DNA of 64,000 nucleotides from SPJN01 sp965229935 (GCA_965229935.1 CBDDKB010000002.1:2666001-2730000), one strand, 5' to 3'; positions 45,072 to 54,600 are shown, numbered from the stretch's first letter. A program made the numbers and translations. Notes: generated by a model not told the origin, from the letters alone.

Positions 45072-45298
45072 CCAAATTCCCCAATCCGATGTTCTTTTTG
45101 GCGCTTCGGCAAAATGGGCCAAGAGGCCGCCGAATCGCACTTTGATGGTACCAATAGGCCTGAAATGGCGCAATCCGCCTAAAAACCCGTCTTAAACTGT
45201 CTTAAAGGGCATCCTAAACGGGATTGAGACCCGCATTTTGCGCCCGGCTTGCCAATCACCGAAAAATCAGCCTATCTTGGCAGCGATGATTTTCGCCG

Positions 45299-45327
45299 CG
45301 CCTGCCCCCTTCGGGGTGGGCGTTTTT
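45299..45327 (+). terminator. Intrinsic terminator upstream of late element 2
   Basis: CGCC-TGCCCC-CTTC-GGGGT-GGGCG stem followed by TTTTT. It stops plus-strand read-through just before the promoter element of gene I, isolating the head-protease operon from the upstream region. Confidence 0.8.
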
Positions 45328-45329
45328 CA

Positions 45330-45396
45330 TTGCCCTGACGCGTGTCAGCCTGATCAATATCGGGATTGCGGCATAGGGTCAGCTCCACTGATTTGA
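45330..45396 (+). promoter_or_regulatory. Putative late promoter element 2 (before gene I)
   Basis: Second copy of the 40-bp block (45330-45369) with dyad CTGAC-N4-GTCAG (45335-45348) and CTGATTTGA at 45388, 53 bp from the dyad start, versus 51 bp in copy 1. It is placed 75 bp before the protease start, like Mu PI. Confidence 0.65.
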
Positions 45397-45409
45397 TGGA
45401 GCGCCCCTG

Positions 45410-46621
45410 ATGAGCGACAAGACCACAGCCACACAAGACCTGCCCCGGGTGGAAATTTTCGCGGCGGGCACCCACACGGACATGAACGGCAAAAAGCATC
45501 CCTTCAGCAATGAAGACGTTGCTGAGATTGCCAGCTCCTACGACCCCGCCCATCACGAAGCGCCGATGATCGTCGGCCACCCCAATCCCGGTGTCACGTC
45601 GATGCCCGCCTATGGCTGGGTCACCGGGTTGGCAGCCGAAGGCGGCAAGCTGTTCGCGCAACTGGGCCAAGTGCCCGACACGATGCGCGACGCCATGAAG
45701 GCCGCCCACTACAAGAAATTCTCACCCGGCATCCTGCCGCGCAACCATCCGGCCAACCCGACCCCCGGCAAACTGCATCTTGAGCATTTGGCGATCCTGG
45801 GCGCGACCCCACCCGCCGTTAAAGGGCTGGAGGCGTTCCAGTTCGCTGCCCCTGAAGGGGACGAGGCGGTCATGTGCTTTGCCGGTGAGCAGACGGACTG
45901 GATTTTGCTGCGCGTGATCAAATCCCTGCGCGGGCTGGTCCGCACGGTGCGCAACACGGTCACCGAAGAAGAGGCCGCCGATCTGCCCACCGATGACGAC
46001 ATCGACTTTCTGCGTGATCAGGCCCGCGACCAGATGGAGGCCGCCCGCAGCCAATCAACCAACCAAGATGCGGCACATTTCGCCGCCGCCCAACAGCCAA
46101 AAGAGGAGACCACCAACATGGCTGAGAAAACCGAAGACGAGCTGAAGGCGGAGCGTGATCAGCTTGAAGCCGACAAAAAGGCTCATGACACTGCCGTCGC
46201 CGAGTTCGCAGCCCAACAGGCTGAACGGGAAAAGGCTGCCGACAAGGCCATCGTCGACAAGGCCGTGGCCGAAGGCCGCCTGCCTGCTGGTGAGGCCGAT
46301 GCGGTGATGGCCTTTGCCGCCACGCTGGAGGCCGACGAAAGCGTGATCTGCTTTGCAGCCCCAAGTGCAAATGGTGATGGTGAAGCGAAAGTCGCGCCGC
46401 GCACATGGTTCCGCGATCATCTGGCGGCCTTGCCCGTCCGCGTCCCGCAGGGCGAGCTGACCCAGCCCGACCCGAACGGTGATGCGCCGGTTGCACAATT
46501 CGCTGCGCCCGCTGGCTTTTCGGTCAATCCCGAACTGGCCGAAACCCACCAGAAGGCCGTCGCCTATCAGGCCGCCCATCCCAACACTGACTATGCCGAC
46601 GCTGTCGCGGCGGTTTCCTAA
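45410..46621 (+). CDS. Head maturation protease (Mu I-like)
   Basis: 403 residues. N-terminal protease domain as in Mu-like prophage I proteins ('VEIFAAGTHTDMNGKKHPFSNEDVAEIASSYD' region; 'HHEAPMIVGHPN', 'YGWVTGLAAEGGKLFAQ'). The C-terminal half is a charged coiled coil that acts as scaffold. The protein assembles with capsid protein and cleaves the scaffold on maturation. A nested in-frame start at 46118 probably yields the scaffold alone. Confidence 0.9.
   Translation: MSDKTTATQDLPRVEIFAAGTHTDMNGKKHPFSNEDVAEIASSYDPAHHEAPMIVGHPNPGVTSMPAYGWVTGLAAEGGKLFAQLGQVPDTMRDAMKAAHYKKFSPGILPRNHPANPTPGKLHLEHLAILGATPPAVKGLEAFQFAAPEGDEAVMCFAGEQTDWILLRVIKSLRGLVRTVRNTVTEEEAADLPTDDDIDFLRDQARDQMEAARSQSTNQDAAHFAAAQQPKEETTNMAEKTEDELKAERDQLEADKKAHDTAVAEFAAQQAEREKAADKAIVDKAVAEGRLPAGEADAVMAFAATLEADESVICFAAPSANGDGEAKVAPRTWFRDHLAALPVRVPQGELTQPDPNGDAPVAQFAAPAGFSVNPELAETHQKAVAYQAAHPNTDYADAVAAVS
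46118..46621 (+). CDS. Nested scaffold protein (Mu Z-like)
   Basis: 167 residues, in frame within the protease gene. ATG 46118 has a good ribosome binding site (GAGGAG, 46103-46108, 9 nt away), unusual for an internal codon, and starts just where the coiled-coil scaffold ('EKTEDELKAERDQLEADKKA') begins. In Mu, gene Z is likewise the in-frame 3' part of gene I. Confidence 0.7.
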   Translation: MAEKTEDELKAERDQLEADKKAHDTAVAEFAAQQAEREKAADKAIVDKAVAEGRLPAGEADAVMAFAATLEADESVICFAAPSANGDGEAKVAPRTWFRDHLAALPVRVPQGELTQPDPNGDAPVAQFAAPAGFSVNPELAETHQKAVAYQAAHPNTDYADAVAAVS

Positions 46622-46634
46622 AGGAGCCTAATCC

Positions 46635-46967
46635 ATGTCTTTGAAGACAACTCTCCCCATTTTCGCCATGACAGTTGAAACCGCTGTGGCGATCACTGAA
46701 ACCCAGCCAGTGGGATTTGACGGCACTGTTGCCGCCGCTGCAGGCCGCATGATCGGCATCGCCCAACGCGACGCTGAAAACGGCTTGGTGCCGGTCACCG
46801 TCACCGGCATTGCTACGGCAACCGCCGGGACCGCCATCGCGCAAGGCGACGAGCTTGAGATCGACGCAGCCGGGAAACTGATCCCGCTGGCCGCCGGTAC
46901 TGCCGTTGCCGAGGCCCTTGAGGCCGCCGCCGCTGACGGCGACCTCGTTTCCGTTATTTTGAAGTAG
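46635..46967 (+). CDS. Capsid decoration/cement protein (DUF2190-like)
   Basis: 110 residues, rich in Ala, Gly and Val with 'VGFDGTVAAAAGRMIGIAQRDAENG' and 'GDELEIDAAGKLIPL', the pattern of DUF2190/head-fibre-like decorators encoded between protease/scaffold and major capsid genes. AAAGGAG precedes the start. Confidence 0.7.
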   Translation: MSLKTTLPIFAMTVETAVAITETQPVGFDGTVAAAAGRMIGIAQRDAENGLVPVTVTGIATATAGTAIAQGDELEIDAAGKLIPLAAGTAVAEALEAAAADGDLVSVILK

Positions 46968-46978
46968 GAGCCTAACCC

Positions 46979-47923
46979 ATGACCATGACCAAAGCACAGG
47001 CGCGCGTCATTGACCCGGTGCAAACCACCTATGCGCGCGGCTATACGCAACCCGGTTTCGTCGGCCATGTCCTGTTCCCGACCGCCGAAGTGACAACACG
47101 CGGCGCGAAGATGATCAAGTTCGGCATGGACGCGTTCAAACAGGCCGACACGGCCCGCGCCCCCGGTGGGCAAGTGCGGCAGCACCAGCTGGGCTATGAC
47201 AGCGACCCGATTGACCTTATCCAGCATGCCTTGCAGGCGATGACACCGTTCGAACTGCAGGAAGAAGCAGCCGCTACGCTTAGCTTCGACATGCATCGTG
47301 ACGGACTGGACGAAGTGTTGGAGATCATCGCCCTGTCCAAGGAAGTCGATCAGGCAACCGTCGCCACAACCGCTGCCAATTATGACGCTGCTCATGTTGA
47401 TACCCCAGCCGGTGGTGATCTGTGGTCGGATGCCAACTCCGATCCGAAATCGCAGATTGCCGATGGTAAAGAAGTGATCCGCAAGAAGATCGGGCGCATG
47501 CCGAACAAGATGGTCCTGTCACCGACAGCGTTCAAATTGCTCGACACGCATCCGCAGCTGTTCGACATCATCAAGCGTTCAGGCGGCAATGCGGTCACAA
47601 CTGAATTGTTGGCCCGCTTCTTCGACATGGAAGAGGTTGTCATCGGCGGCGCGGTCACCGCGAATGCGGCTGGCGGCCTGTCCGATGTGTGGGGCAATGG
47701 CGTTGTGATGGGTTATGTGTCAGCGCCGATGGGCGGCAATCGCCGCAGTCGCCGTCGCCCGTCTTATGGCTACACCCACCAGCTGAAGAACTTCCCGGCT
47801 GTGACCGAGACTTGGTACGACCGCGATTTTGAAAGCCACAAGTCAAACGTCTTTGACGAATACTCCGTGGACATGGTCGGCCCGGATGCTGGGTACCTGA
47901 TCACCACGACAGACGGTAACTAA
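46979..47923 (+). CDS. Major capsid protein
   Basis: 314 residues, placed after protease/scaffold and decorator and followed by a strong terminator, the spot of Mu T. Mostly beta/alpha with 'MVLSPTAFKLLDTHPQLFDIIK' and 'VVIGGAVTANAAGG....WGNGVVMGY', typical of HK97-fold capsid proteins of the E-like class. It forms the procapsid shell. Confidence 0.85.
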   Translation: MTMTKAQARVIDPVQTTYARGYTQPGFVGHVLFPTAEVTTRGAKMIKFGMDAFKQADTARAPGGQVRQHQLGYDSDPIDLIQHALQAMTPFELQEEAAATLSFDMHRDGLDEVLEIIALSKEVDQATVATTAANYDAAHVDTPAGGDLWSDANSDPKSQIADGKEVIRKKIGRMPNKMVLSPTAFKLLDTHPQLFDIIKRSGGNAVTTELLARFFDMEEVVIGGAVTANAAGGLSDVWGNGVVMGYVSAPMGGNRRSRRRPSYGYTHQLKNFPAVTETWYDRDFESHKSNVFDEYSVDMVGPDAGYLITTTDGN

Positions 47924-47965
47924 CCTCCCTGACGGGCGCGCCCCCAATTGCGCCCGCTGGCAACT

Positions 47966-48035
47966 CTCCGGCAGGACGGTGGTTTCAAACTCTCGTCCAA
48001 AGACAGACACCTCAGCCATCCTGCCGGAGCTTTTT
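47966..48035 (+). terminator. Terminator after major capsid gene
   Basis: Perfect 11-bp stem CTCCGGCAGGA / TCCTGCCGGAG (47966-47976 and 48019-48029), 42-nt loop, then CTTTTT. Probably partial, allowing strong capsid expression relative to the downstream tail genes. Confidence 0.8.
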
Positions 48036-48061
48036 ATCAGACCAAAAAGGATCGAACCGAC

Positions 48062-48526
48062 ATGGCCAGCCCCCGCATGAAACGCAAGCTGCGCAATGAA
48101 GCGCCCGTCACCGTCACCGTTGTGCATGGTCATGTGCGCCACGAGGGTGAGCGTCATGGTCCGGGCAGTACGCTGCCCATGCCGACTTGGCAGGCTGAAG
48201 GTTTGGTCAAGCAGGGCTTGATCCGCTTTGGCGCGACCGCAAGCCTTGCACCAAATCCCAGCCCGAATTCCAGCGAAGAGAGCGGCCAGCCGCCTGCCGG
48301 TAAGGGTGGCCCCTCTGCGTCCACATCCGAAGGGTCGCAGGGGGATGATGGTGGCACCCCGCCCGCCACTGAAGCTGACGCCAAAAAGGCTGTGGGCCAA
48401 AAGACAGCCACGAAGAAAACGGCGACCAAAAAAGCGGCCCCCAAACGCGGGCGGCGCAAGAAGGCCGCGCCCAAAAAAGTGACCACCAAAGTCGGCACAA
48501 CAGCCGATGGGAAAGTGACAGGCTAA
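48062..48526 (+). CDS. Phage protein with lysine-rich histone-like tail
   Basis: 154 residues from ATG 48062; open sequence further upstream runs through the terminator and is not used. A small N-terminal domain ('VTVTVVHGHVRHEGERHGPGSTLPMPTWQAEGLVKQGLI') is followed by a Pro/Ser/Gly linker and a C-terminal run of KT/KK/AAPK repeats like histone H1 tails. The N-terminal part resembles short head-completion-associated proteins. The tail may bind DNA or be exposed on the capsid. Confidence 0.65.
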   Translation: MASPRMKRKLRNEAPVTVTVVHGHVRHEGERHGPGSTLPMPTWQAEGLVKQGLIRFGATASLAPNPSPNSSEESGQPPAGKGGPSASTSEGSQGDDGGTPPATEADAKKAVGQKTATKKTATKKAAPKRGRRKKAAPKKVTTKVGTTADGKVTG

Positions 48527-48527
48527 C

Positions 48528-48968
48528 ATGGCTTACGCAACCAAGCAGGACATGATCGACCGTTTCGGGGAGGCTGAACTGATTGAGCTGACCGATGATG
48601 ACGGGTTGGCCATCGACGATGTCGAGGTTGACACGGCGCTGTCCGATGCGTCGGAACTGATCGACAGCATCTTGGGCGTCCGCTATGTCCTGCCGCTTGC
48701 CCCCGTGCCCGGCATTCTGGTCACCTATACCTGCGACATTGCCCGGTATGAGCTTCATGACGAACTGCCCGGAGAGCATGTCACCGCCAAGCGCGACTTC
48801 GCTATCCAGATGCTGAAGGACATCGCCCAGGGCAAAAGCGGTTTTGGCCCCAACGGCCCGGCAGCGCTTGATCCTGACACGGGCGCAGGCTCATCCGCTG
48901 GGGAAGGGACCATCGACAGTTCTGATCTTGTCTTTACTGACAGCAAGCTGAACGGGTTCCTGCCATGA
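48528..48968 (+). CDS. gp36-like head-tail connector (DUF1320)
   Basis: 146 residues. 'YATKQDMIDRFGEAELIELTD' start and 'ASELIDSILGVRYVLPL' are the DUF1320 signature. These proteins join the portal to the tail completion proteins. 1 bp after the preceding stop; the end overlaps the G-like gene. Confidence 0.88.
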   Translation: MAYATKQDMIDRFGEAELIELTDDDGLAIDDVEVDTALSDASELIDSILGVRYVLPLAPVPGILVTYTCDIARYELHDELPGEHVTAKRDFAIQMLKDIAQGKSGFGPNGPAALDPDTGAGSSAGEGTIDSSDLVFTDSKLNGFLP

Positions 48969-49423
48969 CCGGGTTTTCGACACAGCTTGTCACAGACACA
49001 GCGACGCCGATGTTTGCGCGCCTGCGCGAAGGTATGTCTGACCTGACCCCTGTCATGGCCGACATCGCGTCTTTCTTGGAAAGCAGGTCCATCGACAGTT
49101 TTGAACGACAGGCCACGCCGGATGGCACCCCTTGGCCGCAATCGAGGGCCGCACAGGAACGCGGCGGTCTGACGCTCGTTGATTTCGGTCGCCTGCGCGA
49201 CAGCGTGGCCGGTTTCTTCGGCCATGATCATGCGGGCGTCGGCTCAAACCTCGTCTATGCCCGCATCCACCAGCTGGGCGGCAAAGCCGGGCGCAATGAA
49301 AGCGTCGAGCTGCCCGCCCGCGCGTTCTTGGCAGGTTATGAGAATGATGTGGGCGCACATTTCGGTGTGCTTGAAATTATCGGCGATCATCTGGAGGCTT
49401 TGGCCAGTGGCGAACCCGGTTGA
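48965..49423 (+). CDS. Virion morphogenesis protein (Mu G-like)
   Basis: 152 residues. 'MADIASFLESRSIDSFERQATPDGTPWPQ' region and 'YARIHQLGGKAGR....LPARAFL' identify the phage virion morphogenesis (tail completion) family. It caps the connector or the tail end. ATGA overlap with gp36-like gene. Confidence 0.88.
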   Translation: MTGFSTQLVTDTATPMFARLREGMSDLTPVMADIASFLESRSIDSFERQATPDGTPWPQSRAAQERGGLTLVDFGRLRDSVAGFFGHDHAGVGSNLVYARIHQLGGKAGRNESVELPARAFLAGYENDVGAHFGVLEIIGDHLEALASGEPG

Positions 49424-49853
49424 GACAGAGCTGGTCGATCCGATCATTGCACGGCTGGACGATGCCTGCCCGACGCTGAAGGGCCGGGTCAAGGGCGCGG
49501 GTGTTTTTGCGGCGGTCAAAGGCCGGATCAAGAACTTCCCTACCGCCTATGTCATTCCCGAACGGGAACGGGCTGGCGCGAACGATTTTGGCACGCAAAA
49601 GCATCGCCAGCTGATCACGATCAGTTTCAGCATCATCCTTGGCGTCAAGGGCAGCGAAACAGGCAAGAACAGCACCGATCCCGAACGGGTGCCCCTGCAG
49701 GAAATCAAGCACGCCTTGATGGGCTGGATGCACCCGATGGCAACACACGCCACCAACTATGAAGGCAGCCAATTGTTTGGCTTTGAAAGCCCTGTCCTGT
49801 GGCGGGGTCTCACCTTCAGCTTCAGGCTTCATGAGGAAGGACCAACAGCATGA
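49407..49853 (+). CDS. gp37-like tail terminator protein (DUF1834)
   Basis: 148 residues from GTG 49407, chosen because GGAGG (49393-49397) is 9 nt upstream and the product then starts 'VANPVETELVDPIIARL' (read as Met), typical of DUF1834. It overlaps the G-like gene by 17 bases. Likely sits at the head-proximal end of the tail tube. Confidence 0.8.
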   Translation: MANPVETELVDPIIARLDDACPTLKGRVKGAGVFAAVKGRIKNFPTAYVIPERERAGANDFGTQKHRQLITISFSIILGVKGSETGKNSTDPERVPLQEIKHALMGWMHPMATHATNYEGSQLFGFESPVLWRGLTFSFRLHEEGPTA

Positions 49854-49996
49854 CCAATCCGACACCCAAAGCGCCCCACGCAAACAAGGGCAAGCGTAAC
49901 CACGGCGGCAGATTTACGCGTCCGAAACCCGCCGCCCCGAAGGCCGATGCAGGCAAGCCGTCTGCTGGCAAAAAAGCCGACAAGAAGGAGGGCTAA
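49850..49996 (+). CDS. Small basic phage protein
   Basis: 48 residues, ATG overlapping the previous stop (ATGA) and ending 3 bp before the tail tube gene. Composition is Lys, Pro, Ala, Gly (starts MTNPTPKAPHANKGKRNHGG, ends KKADKKEG). It occupies the place of Mu gp38, a small protein of unknown role. Coding is supported by tight coupling on both sides and by AAGGAGGG at its end serving the next gene. Confidence 0.6.
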   Translation: MTNPTPKAPHANKGKRNHGGRFTRPKPAAPKADAGKPSAGKKADKKEG

Positions 49997-49999
49997 CCA

Positions 50000-50941
50000 A
50001 TGGCCGGTGAATTTGTATCTGTTGAAGATGTCGCCATTCTCGCCAAGACTGAGGTCACCTATGGCACAGACCCGGTGCCGACCGGTGCCGCCGATGGGTT
50101 GCTGACCAATCAGTTCACGATCCGCCCGCTTGAGGCTGGCAATGTTGATCGCGCGCTTGATCGTCCCGGCTTTGGTGCCGACCCGCTCTTGCTGGTGGGC
50201 AAGCATGTGCAGACCAGCTTTAACGTCGAGGTTGCAGGGGCAGGCGCTGCCGGTGACATTCCGGCCTATGGGCAACTTATGCGGATGTGCGGCTTTGCCG
50301 AAACCAACACGCCCGCCACCGACACGGTCTATGATCCGGTCTCAACCGGGTTTGAAAGCGGTACGGTCTATGCCTATCTGAAGGACCAGCTTTACAAGCT
50401 GACCGGCTTCCGCGCTGCCTGCGGCGTGACCTTCTCCGCGCAGGATGTGCCGCGCTTTAACTTTAACGGTTTGGGCCTGTTCAATGCTGCTGCTGACAGT
50501 GCTGCGCCCAGCCCGGACTTTTCCGGCTTTTCCGATCCGGTGCCGGTCGAAGACGCCCATACCGAATTCCAGCTTGGCGGTGTTGACCTGCCGATGGTGT
50601 CGCTGACCATTCAGCCCGGTCAGAATGTGGTTTACGAAAACATCGTCAACCAAGAATGCGTCGCCATCAATGGCCGGTCCTATACCGGCACCTTGTCGGT
50701 CAAGATGGACGAGCTTTTGTCTACCTTCGACCCGGTGGCGATTGCCAAGAGCGGGGCGTTCAAAACGCTTAGCCTTATCCACGGGAAGACCGCTGGCAAT
50801 ATCGTCGAGGTCAGCGCCCCTGCGGTCCAGTTCGGCGCACCCACATTCGGCAACCGCAATGGTGATCGGACGTGGGAAATCCCGCTTAGCTTCACGCCGA
50901 CCGATGCCGTCGATGACGACATCCAGTTTGCAATCCGCTAG
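50000..50941 (+). CDS. Tail tube protein
   Basis: 313 residues. 'VEDVAILAKTEVTYGTDPVPTGAADGLL' and 'ADDDIQF/VDDDIQFAIR'-type ends fit long tail tube proteins of siphophages. No sheath gene accompanies it, so the tail is probably non-contractile. It is followed by the two frameshift-linked chaperone frames and the tape measure, the canonical order. Confidence 0.8.
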   Translation: MAGEFVSVEDVAILAKTEVTYGTDPVPTGAADGLLTNQFTIRPLEAGNVDRALDRPGFGADPLLLVGKHVQTSFNVEVAGAGAAGDIPAYGQLMRMCGFAETNTPATDTVYDPVSTGFESGTVYAYLKDQLYKLTGFRAACGVTFSAQDVPRFNFNGLGLFNAAADSAAPSPDFSGFSDPVPVEDAHTEFQLGGVDLPMVSLTIQPGQNVVYENIVNQECVAINGRSYTGTLSVKMDELLSTFDPVAIAKSGAFKTLSLIHGKTAGNIVEVSAPAVQFGAPTFGNRNGDRTWEIPLSFTPTDAVDDDIQFAIR

Positions 50942-50950
50942 GGGGCAGTT

Positions 50951-51301
50951 ATGAGCGACATCAAGTTCACATTGCCCGGTAAGGAAGGCTTCATCGTCAC
51001 ATGGCCGGTCATCTTGAAAGTGCCAGTCGATGGCGGCGACTTTGGCCGGGTTGAGGTGTCGGCTGACTTCGTCATCCTGCCACAGGATGAGATTGGCGGT
51101 TTGCAGTCGATGATCTCAGACGAAGGGCAGCGCGACCTGCTCAAGCGTGTGGTCAAAAACCTGCATGGTGTCGCCGGACCGGATGGCACCCAGATCACAT
51201 GGTCGACACAGGCCGACATCGCGCTTGAATGGGGCTTCATCAAACAGGGGCTCTTGACCGCCTATGCCGGTGCCTTGCGGGGTCATCTTGAAAAAAACTG
51301 A
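50951..51301 (+). CDS. Tail assembly chaperone, short form
   Basis: 116 residues. 'IKFTLPGKEGFIVTWPVILKVPVDGG' region and helical end; functionally equivalent to lambda gpG. The last sense codons GAA-AAA-AAC before TGA contain the -1 slippery heptamer A-AAA-AAC, so a fraction of ribosomes should read into the next frame. Confidence 0.85.
   Translation: MSDIKFTLPGKEGFIVTWPVILKVPVDGGDFGRVEVSADFVILPQDEIGGLQSMISDEGQRDLLKRVVKNLHGVAGPDGTQITWSTQADIALEWGFIKQGLLTAYAGALRGHLEKN
51292..51298 (+). other. -1 programmed frameshift site
   Basis: A-AAA-AAC in exact X-XXY-YYZ phase with the zero frame, immediately followed by the TGA stop (51299-51301). Slippage by -1 leads into 51298 onwards, which is open to 51681. 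Confidence 0.85.
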
Positions 51302-51681
51302 TTGAGGTGGCGCGGGGGCTGTTTGACCGGCGTCACCACAAACCGCTCTCCAAGAACGGATTGGACGGGCTGAAGGCGCTCGGTGCGCCGCAAGCCTATA
51401 TCGACAGACAGGCCCGCATCCGACAGGCCCGCCCGCGCACACTCATCATCCACCCGGACAATTGGCAGGCGGTCAGCCTGTTCCTTGGGGCCATGACGCA
51501 GTGGCGCATTGTGATGACAGGCAATGGCAGCGTGTTGCGAAGCGGCCTTGATTATACCGCGCTCAAGGTTCTGGCCGATGCCGAAGGGGTCGCGCTTGAT
51601 CAGCCGACCATGGCGCGGCTGCAGAAACTTGAAGCCGAAGCCATGACCATTTGGACCGAACAACGGAGGCACGCAGCCTGA
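51298..51681 (+). CDS. Tail assembly chaperone, frameshift extension (gpGT-like)
   Basis: 127 codons read after a -1 shift at 51292-51298, giving a fusion of about 243 residues with the short form. The frame continues 'KLIEVARGLFDRRHHKPLSKNGLDGLKALG'. A GTG at 51307 could start it alone, but no ribosome binding site precedes it. The long form recruits the tape measure protein during tail assembly, as lambda gpGT and its Mu counterparts do. Confidence 0.82.
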   Translation: MIEVARGLFDRRHHKPLSKNGLDGLKALGAPQAYIDRQARIRQARPRTLIIHPDNWQAVSLFLGAMTQWRIVMTGNGSVLRSGLDYTALKVLADAEGVALDQPTMARLQKLEAEAMTIWTEQRRHAA

Positions 51682-54600
51682 TGGCCGTCGAACAGGAAAT
51701 TGCTGTTGTCATCCGCGCCACGGACGATGGCTTTAAGCCCGAGGTCATTGCGTCGGAGGAGGCGCTGCGGCGTCTGAAGGGCCAAGCAGACGACGCAGGC
51801 GCGGCAGGCGAACGGTCAGGCCGCCGCTTTGCCAAGTTCGGTGATGGGGTCGCCAGCGTCAATCGGCGCATGGCAAGCTTTGACCGCACCATTCTGACTT
51901 TGGCAGGTGTCTCGCTGCCCTTATTGGCCACAGCGTCGATTAAGGCCTTTGCCACCATCGACACAGGCTTGATCGGGGTTCAGAAAACCACAGGGCTGAC
52001 AGACGGCCAGATCGACCAACTTGAAACGCGCCTGACCGGTCTGACCCGCACGCTGCCGGTAACGCTTGAGCAATTGTTGACCAATGCGCAGGTCGCAGGC
52101 CAATTGGGCATCAAGGGCGTCGACGACATCACGCAATTTGCCAGCACCTTCGCCCAGCTGGAGCTGGCGTCAAACTTGGCGGGCGAGGCGGGCGCAACGG
52201 CGCTTGCAAAAATTCTCGGCCTGACCGGTGAAACTGTTGAGAACACGGACCGGGTCGGTGCCGCCATCGTCCAGATGGGCAACAATTTCAAAACCACTGA
52301 AGCAGAAATTGTCGGCACTGCCCAGCGGGTGGCGCAGGCTGTCGCTCTATACGACGTGGCCGCCCAAGATGTGATCGCGATCGCAACCTCGCTTGAACAG
52401 CTCGGCATCAACCCAGAAGCAGGCGCAACACAGATCGGCCTGTTCCTGCAAAATATCGACGAGGCGCTCAGGAATGGTGGCCCCGCGCTTGAGCTGATCG
52501 AACAGCTGACCGGACAAAGTCGCGCCGAACTCAGCGACCGTTTCTTTGGCGGCGATGCGGTTGGCGTTTTCAAGGATTTGATTGACGCTCTGGGCGCTGT
52601 TGGCCGGGAAGGCGGCAATGTGATCGGCCTGTTGAACCAGATGGGCCTTGAAGGGGTGCGTGCGGCGCAGGTGATCGGCACCCTGTCGAAACAAAATGGC
52701 GTGCTGACAGATACGTTGCAGCAATCCCGTCAGGCCTATCAGGACAATGTTGCCCTGACTGAGGAAGTGGCGGCTGCCTCCCGGTCGTTTGAAAACCAGA
52801 TGAAGCTGGTCCGGTCTGCCGTGTCGGAGGCGGCTGTTACCGCAGGCGGCGAACTTGCGCCGGTCTTGCTGGAATTGGCGGGTGATTTCCGTGATGTGAC
52901 TTTGGCCGCTGTCGATAGCGGTGAAGTTAAGGCGGTCGCGCAGGACATTGGCGATGCCCTGCGCTTTGTCGGCCAGAATCTAGACGTGCTTGAAGCCTTG
53001 GCAGGCGGCTATGCTGCCGCCCGTGTCTCAGTGCTTGCCTTGTCGGGTGCCACTGCGGCCTATAATGCGATCCTGTTGGCCAACCCTGCCGGGTTGATCG
53101 TCGGCGCTGTGGGCGCGCTGGCGGCAGCTTATCTGCTGAACAGAGACAATCTCAATCTACTGAACCCAACACAGCAGGCATACAACGACACACTTGAAGA
53201 GACAGCGCCTCTTCTGGAGCGGATCAACAAAGCCAAGAACGAAGGCAATCAGCTTGACGCACAGGCGGGTCTCGCTGAACTGCTGGAGCAGTATGACGAT
53301 GCGGCTCGGAAACTGGCTTCATTGCGAAAGGAGCTGGATGATCACCCCTCCAAAAGTGCGATTGGCGGCGGGGCTATAGGGTTCCACTCTGACGCACGGC
53401 TTTTAGTACAGCAGATAGAAATTCTTGAAACTAAACTCACGACATTGAATGACGAGATCATTCTGGCGCAACAGATTCTGAATGGGGAGCTGCCCGCAGC
53501 TGCTGAAGAAACGACGGATGCGGTGACTGAAACAGGCGAGGCAGCCGAGAAAACCGCCGACAAGGCTGACAAGGCAGCAACCAGTTTTGATGCCCTGACC
53601 CAATCAGCCGACAGCCTGCTTGATAGTATTTTTCCCCTGCGGGGTGAGGCGGATGACTACAGCGCCACCATCGCAAAACTGACAGAGGCGCATGAGGCGG
53701 GCGCTATTGGCACGGCGCTATATGACACCGCCATTGGTAAGCTCAACCTTGATCTGGCCGCCGCCTTGGCGGGCACGTCCAACCTTGCCGGTGCCACAGA
53801 CAGGTTCGCTCTTGCCCAAGGCCGTTACGAGGAACTTGTCAAAGCCCGCGCCGAGGGCAGTGCCGAACTGGTCAAACAGCTAGAAACCGAAATCATCACC
53901 GAGGCACTGCTGGCTGAGGTGAAAAAGTCGGGCGCTGACATAGACGAAGAACGGCTGGCGCAAATCGCGGCGCTGATACAGCAAAAGGCAGCCTTGGCCG
54001 AAACCAAGGACGAGGCTGACCGCACCCTAAAGGAATCGGAAAAGGCCGCGAAGCAGATCAATTCAGCGTTTGAAGAAGCGGCCCGGTCGATCCACCGAAC
54101 CATCGCCGATGAGATTGAAGGTGCCTTGCGCGATGGCGTCGATAGCTTTGATGATTTCGGTGACCGTGTGGTTGGCATCCTGCGCCGGATGGTGGCCGAA
54201 CAAGGGGCACTGTTGATCGACCAGTTCGTGCTGCCCGGTCTAATTCCCGGCTTTGGCAATGCGGGAACGGCCACCGGCATAGCAGGTGGCGTGGCAGGCG
54301 CAGGCGGTCAAGGCGCGGGGCTGGGCGGGATCGGCGATCTGGGATCGCTCGTGTCAGGCATTCAGAGCCTGTTTACAGGTGGCGGGCTTGCCGGTGGCAG
54401 CCTGTTTTTCAACGAAGGGGCCGGGGCCGCCTTTGGCAATCTGCTCAACAGCACGGGGCTGACGACGGGGCTTGGGGCTGTGCCCTTTGCGCAGGCTGCG
54501 GGGCAGCTTGCATCCCCATTAGGATTGGCAGGCGGCTTTGCAGGATCGGCCCTTGCCGGGTTGGCCGGGTTTAACGGGTCAGGCAATGCGCTGATCGATA

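Noticed and set aside
51307..51681. An independent gene starting at GTG 51307
   Set aside because: No ribosome binding site, and an in-phase slippery heptamer joins this frame to the preceding one.
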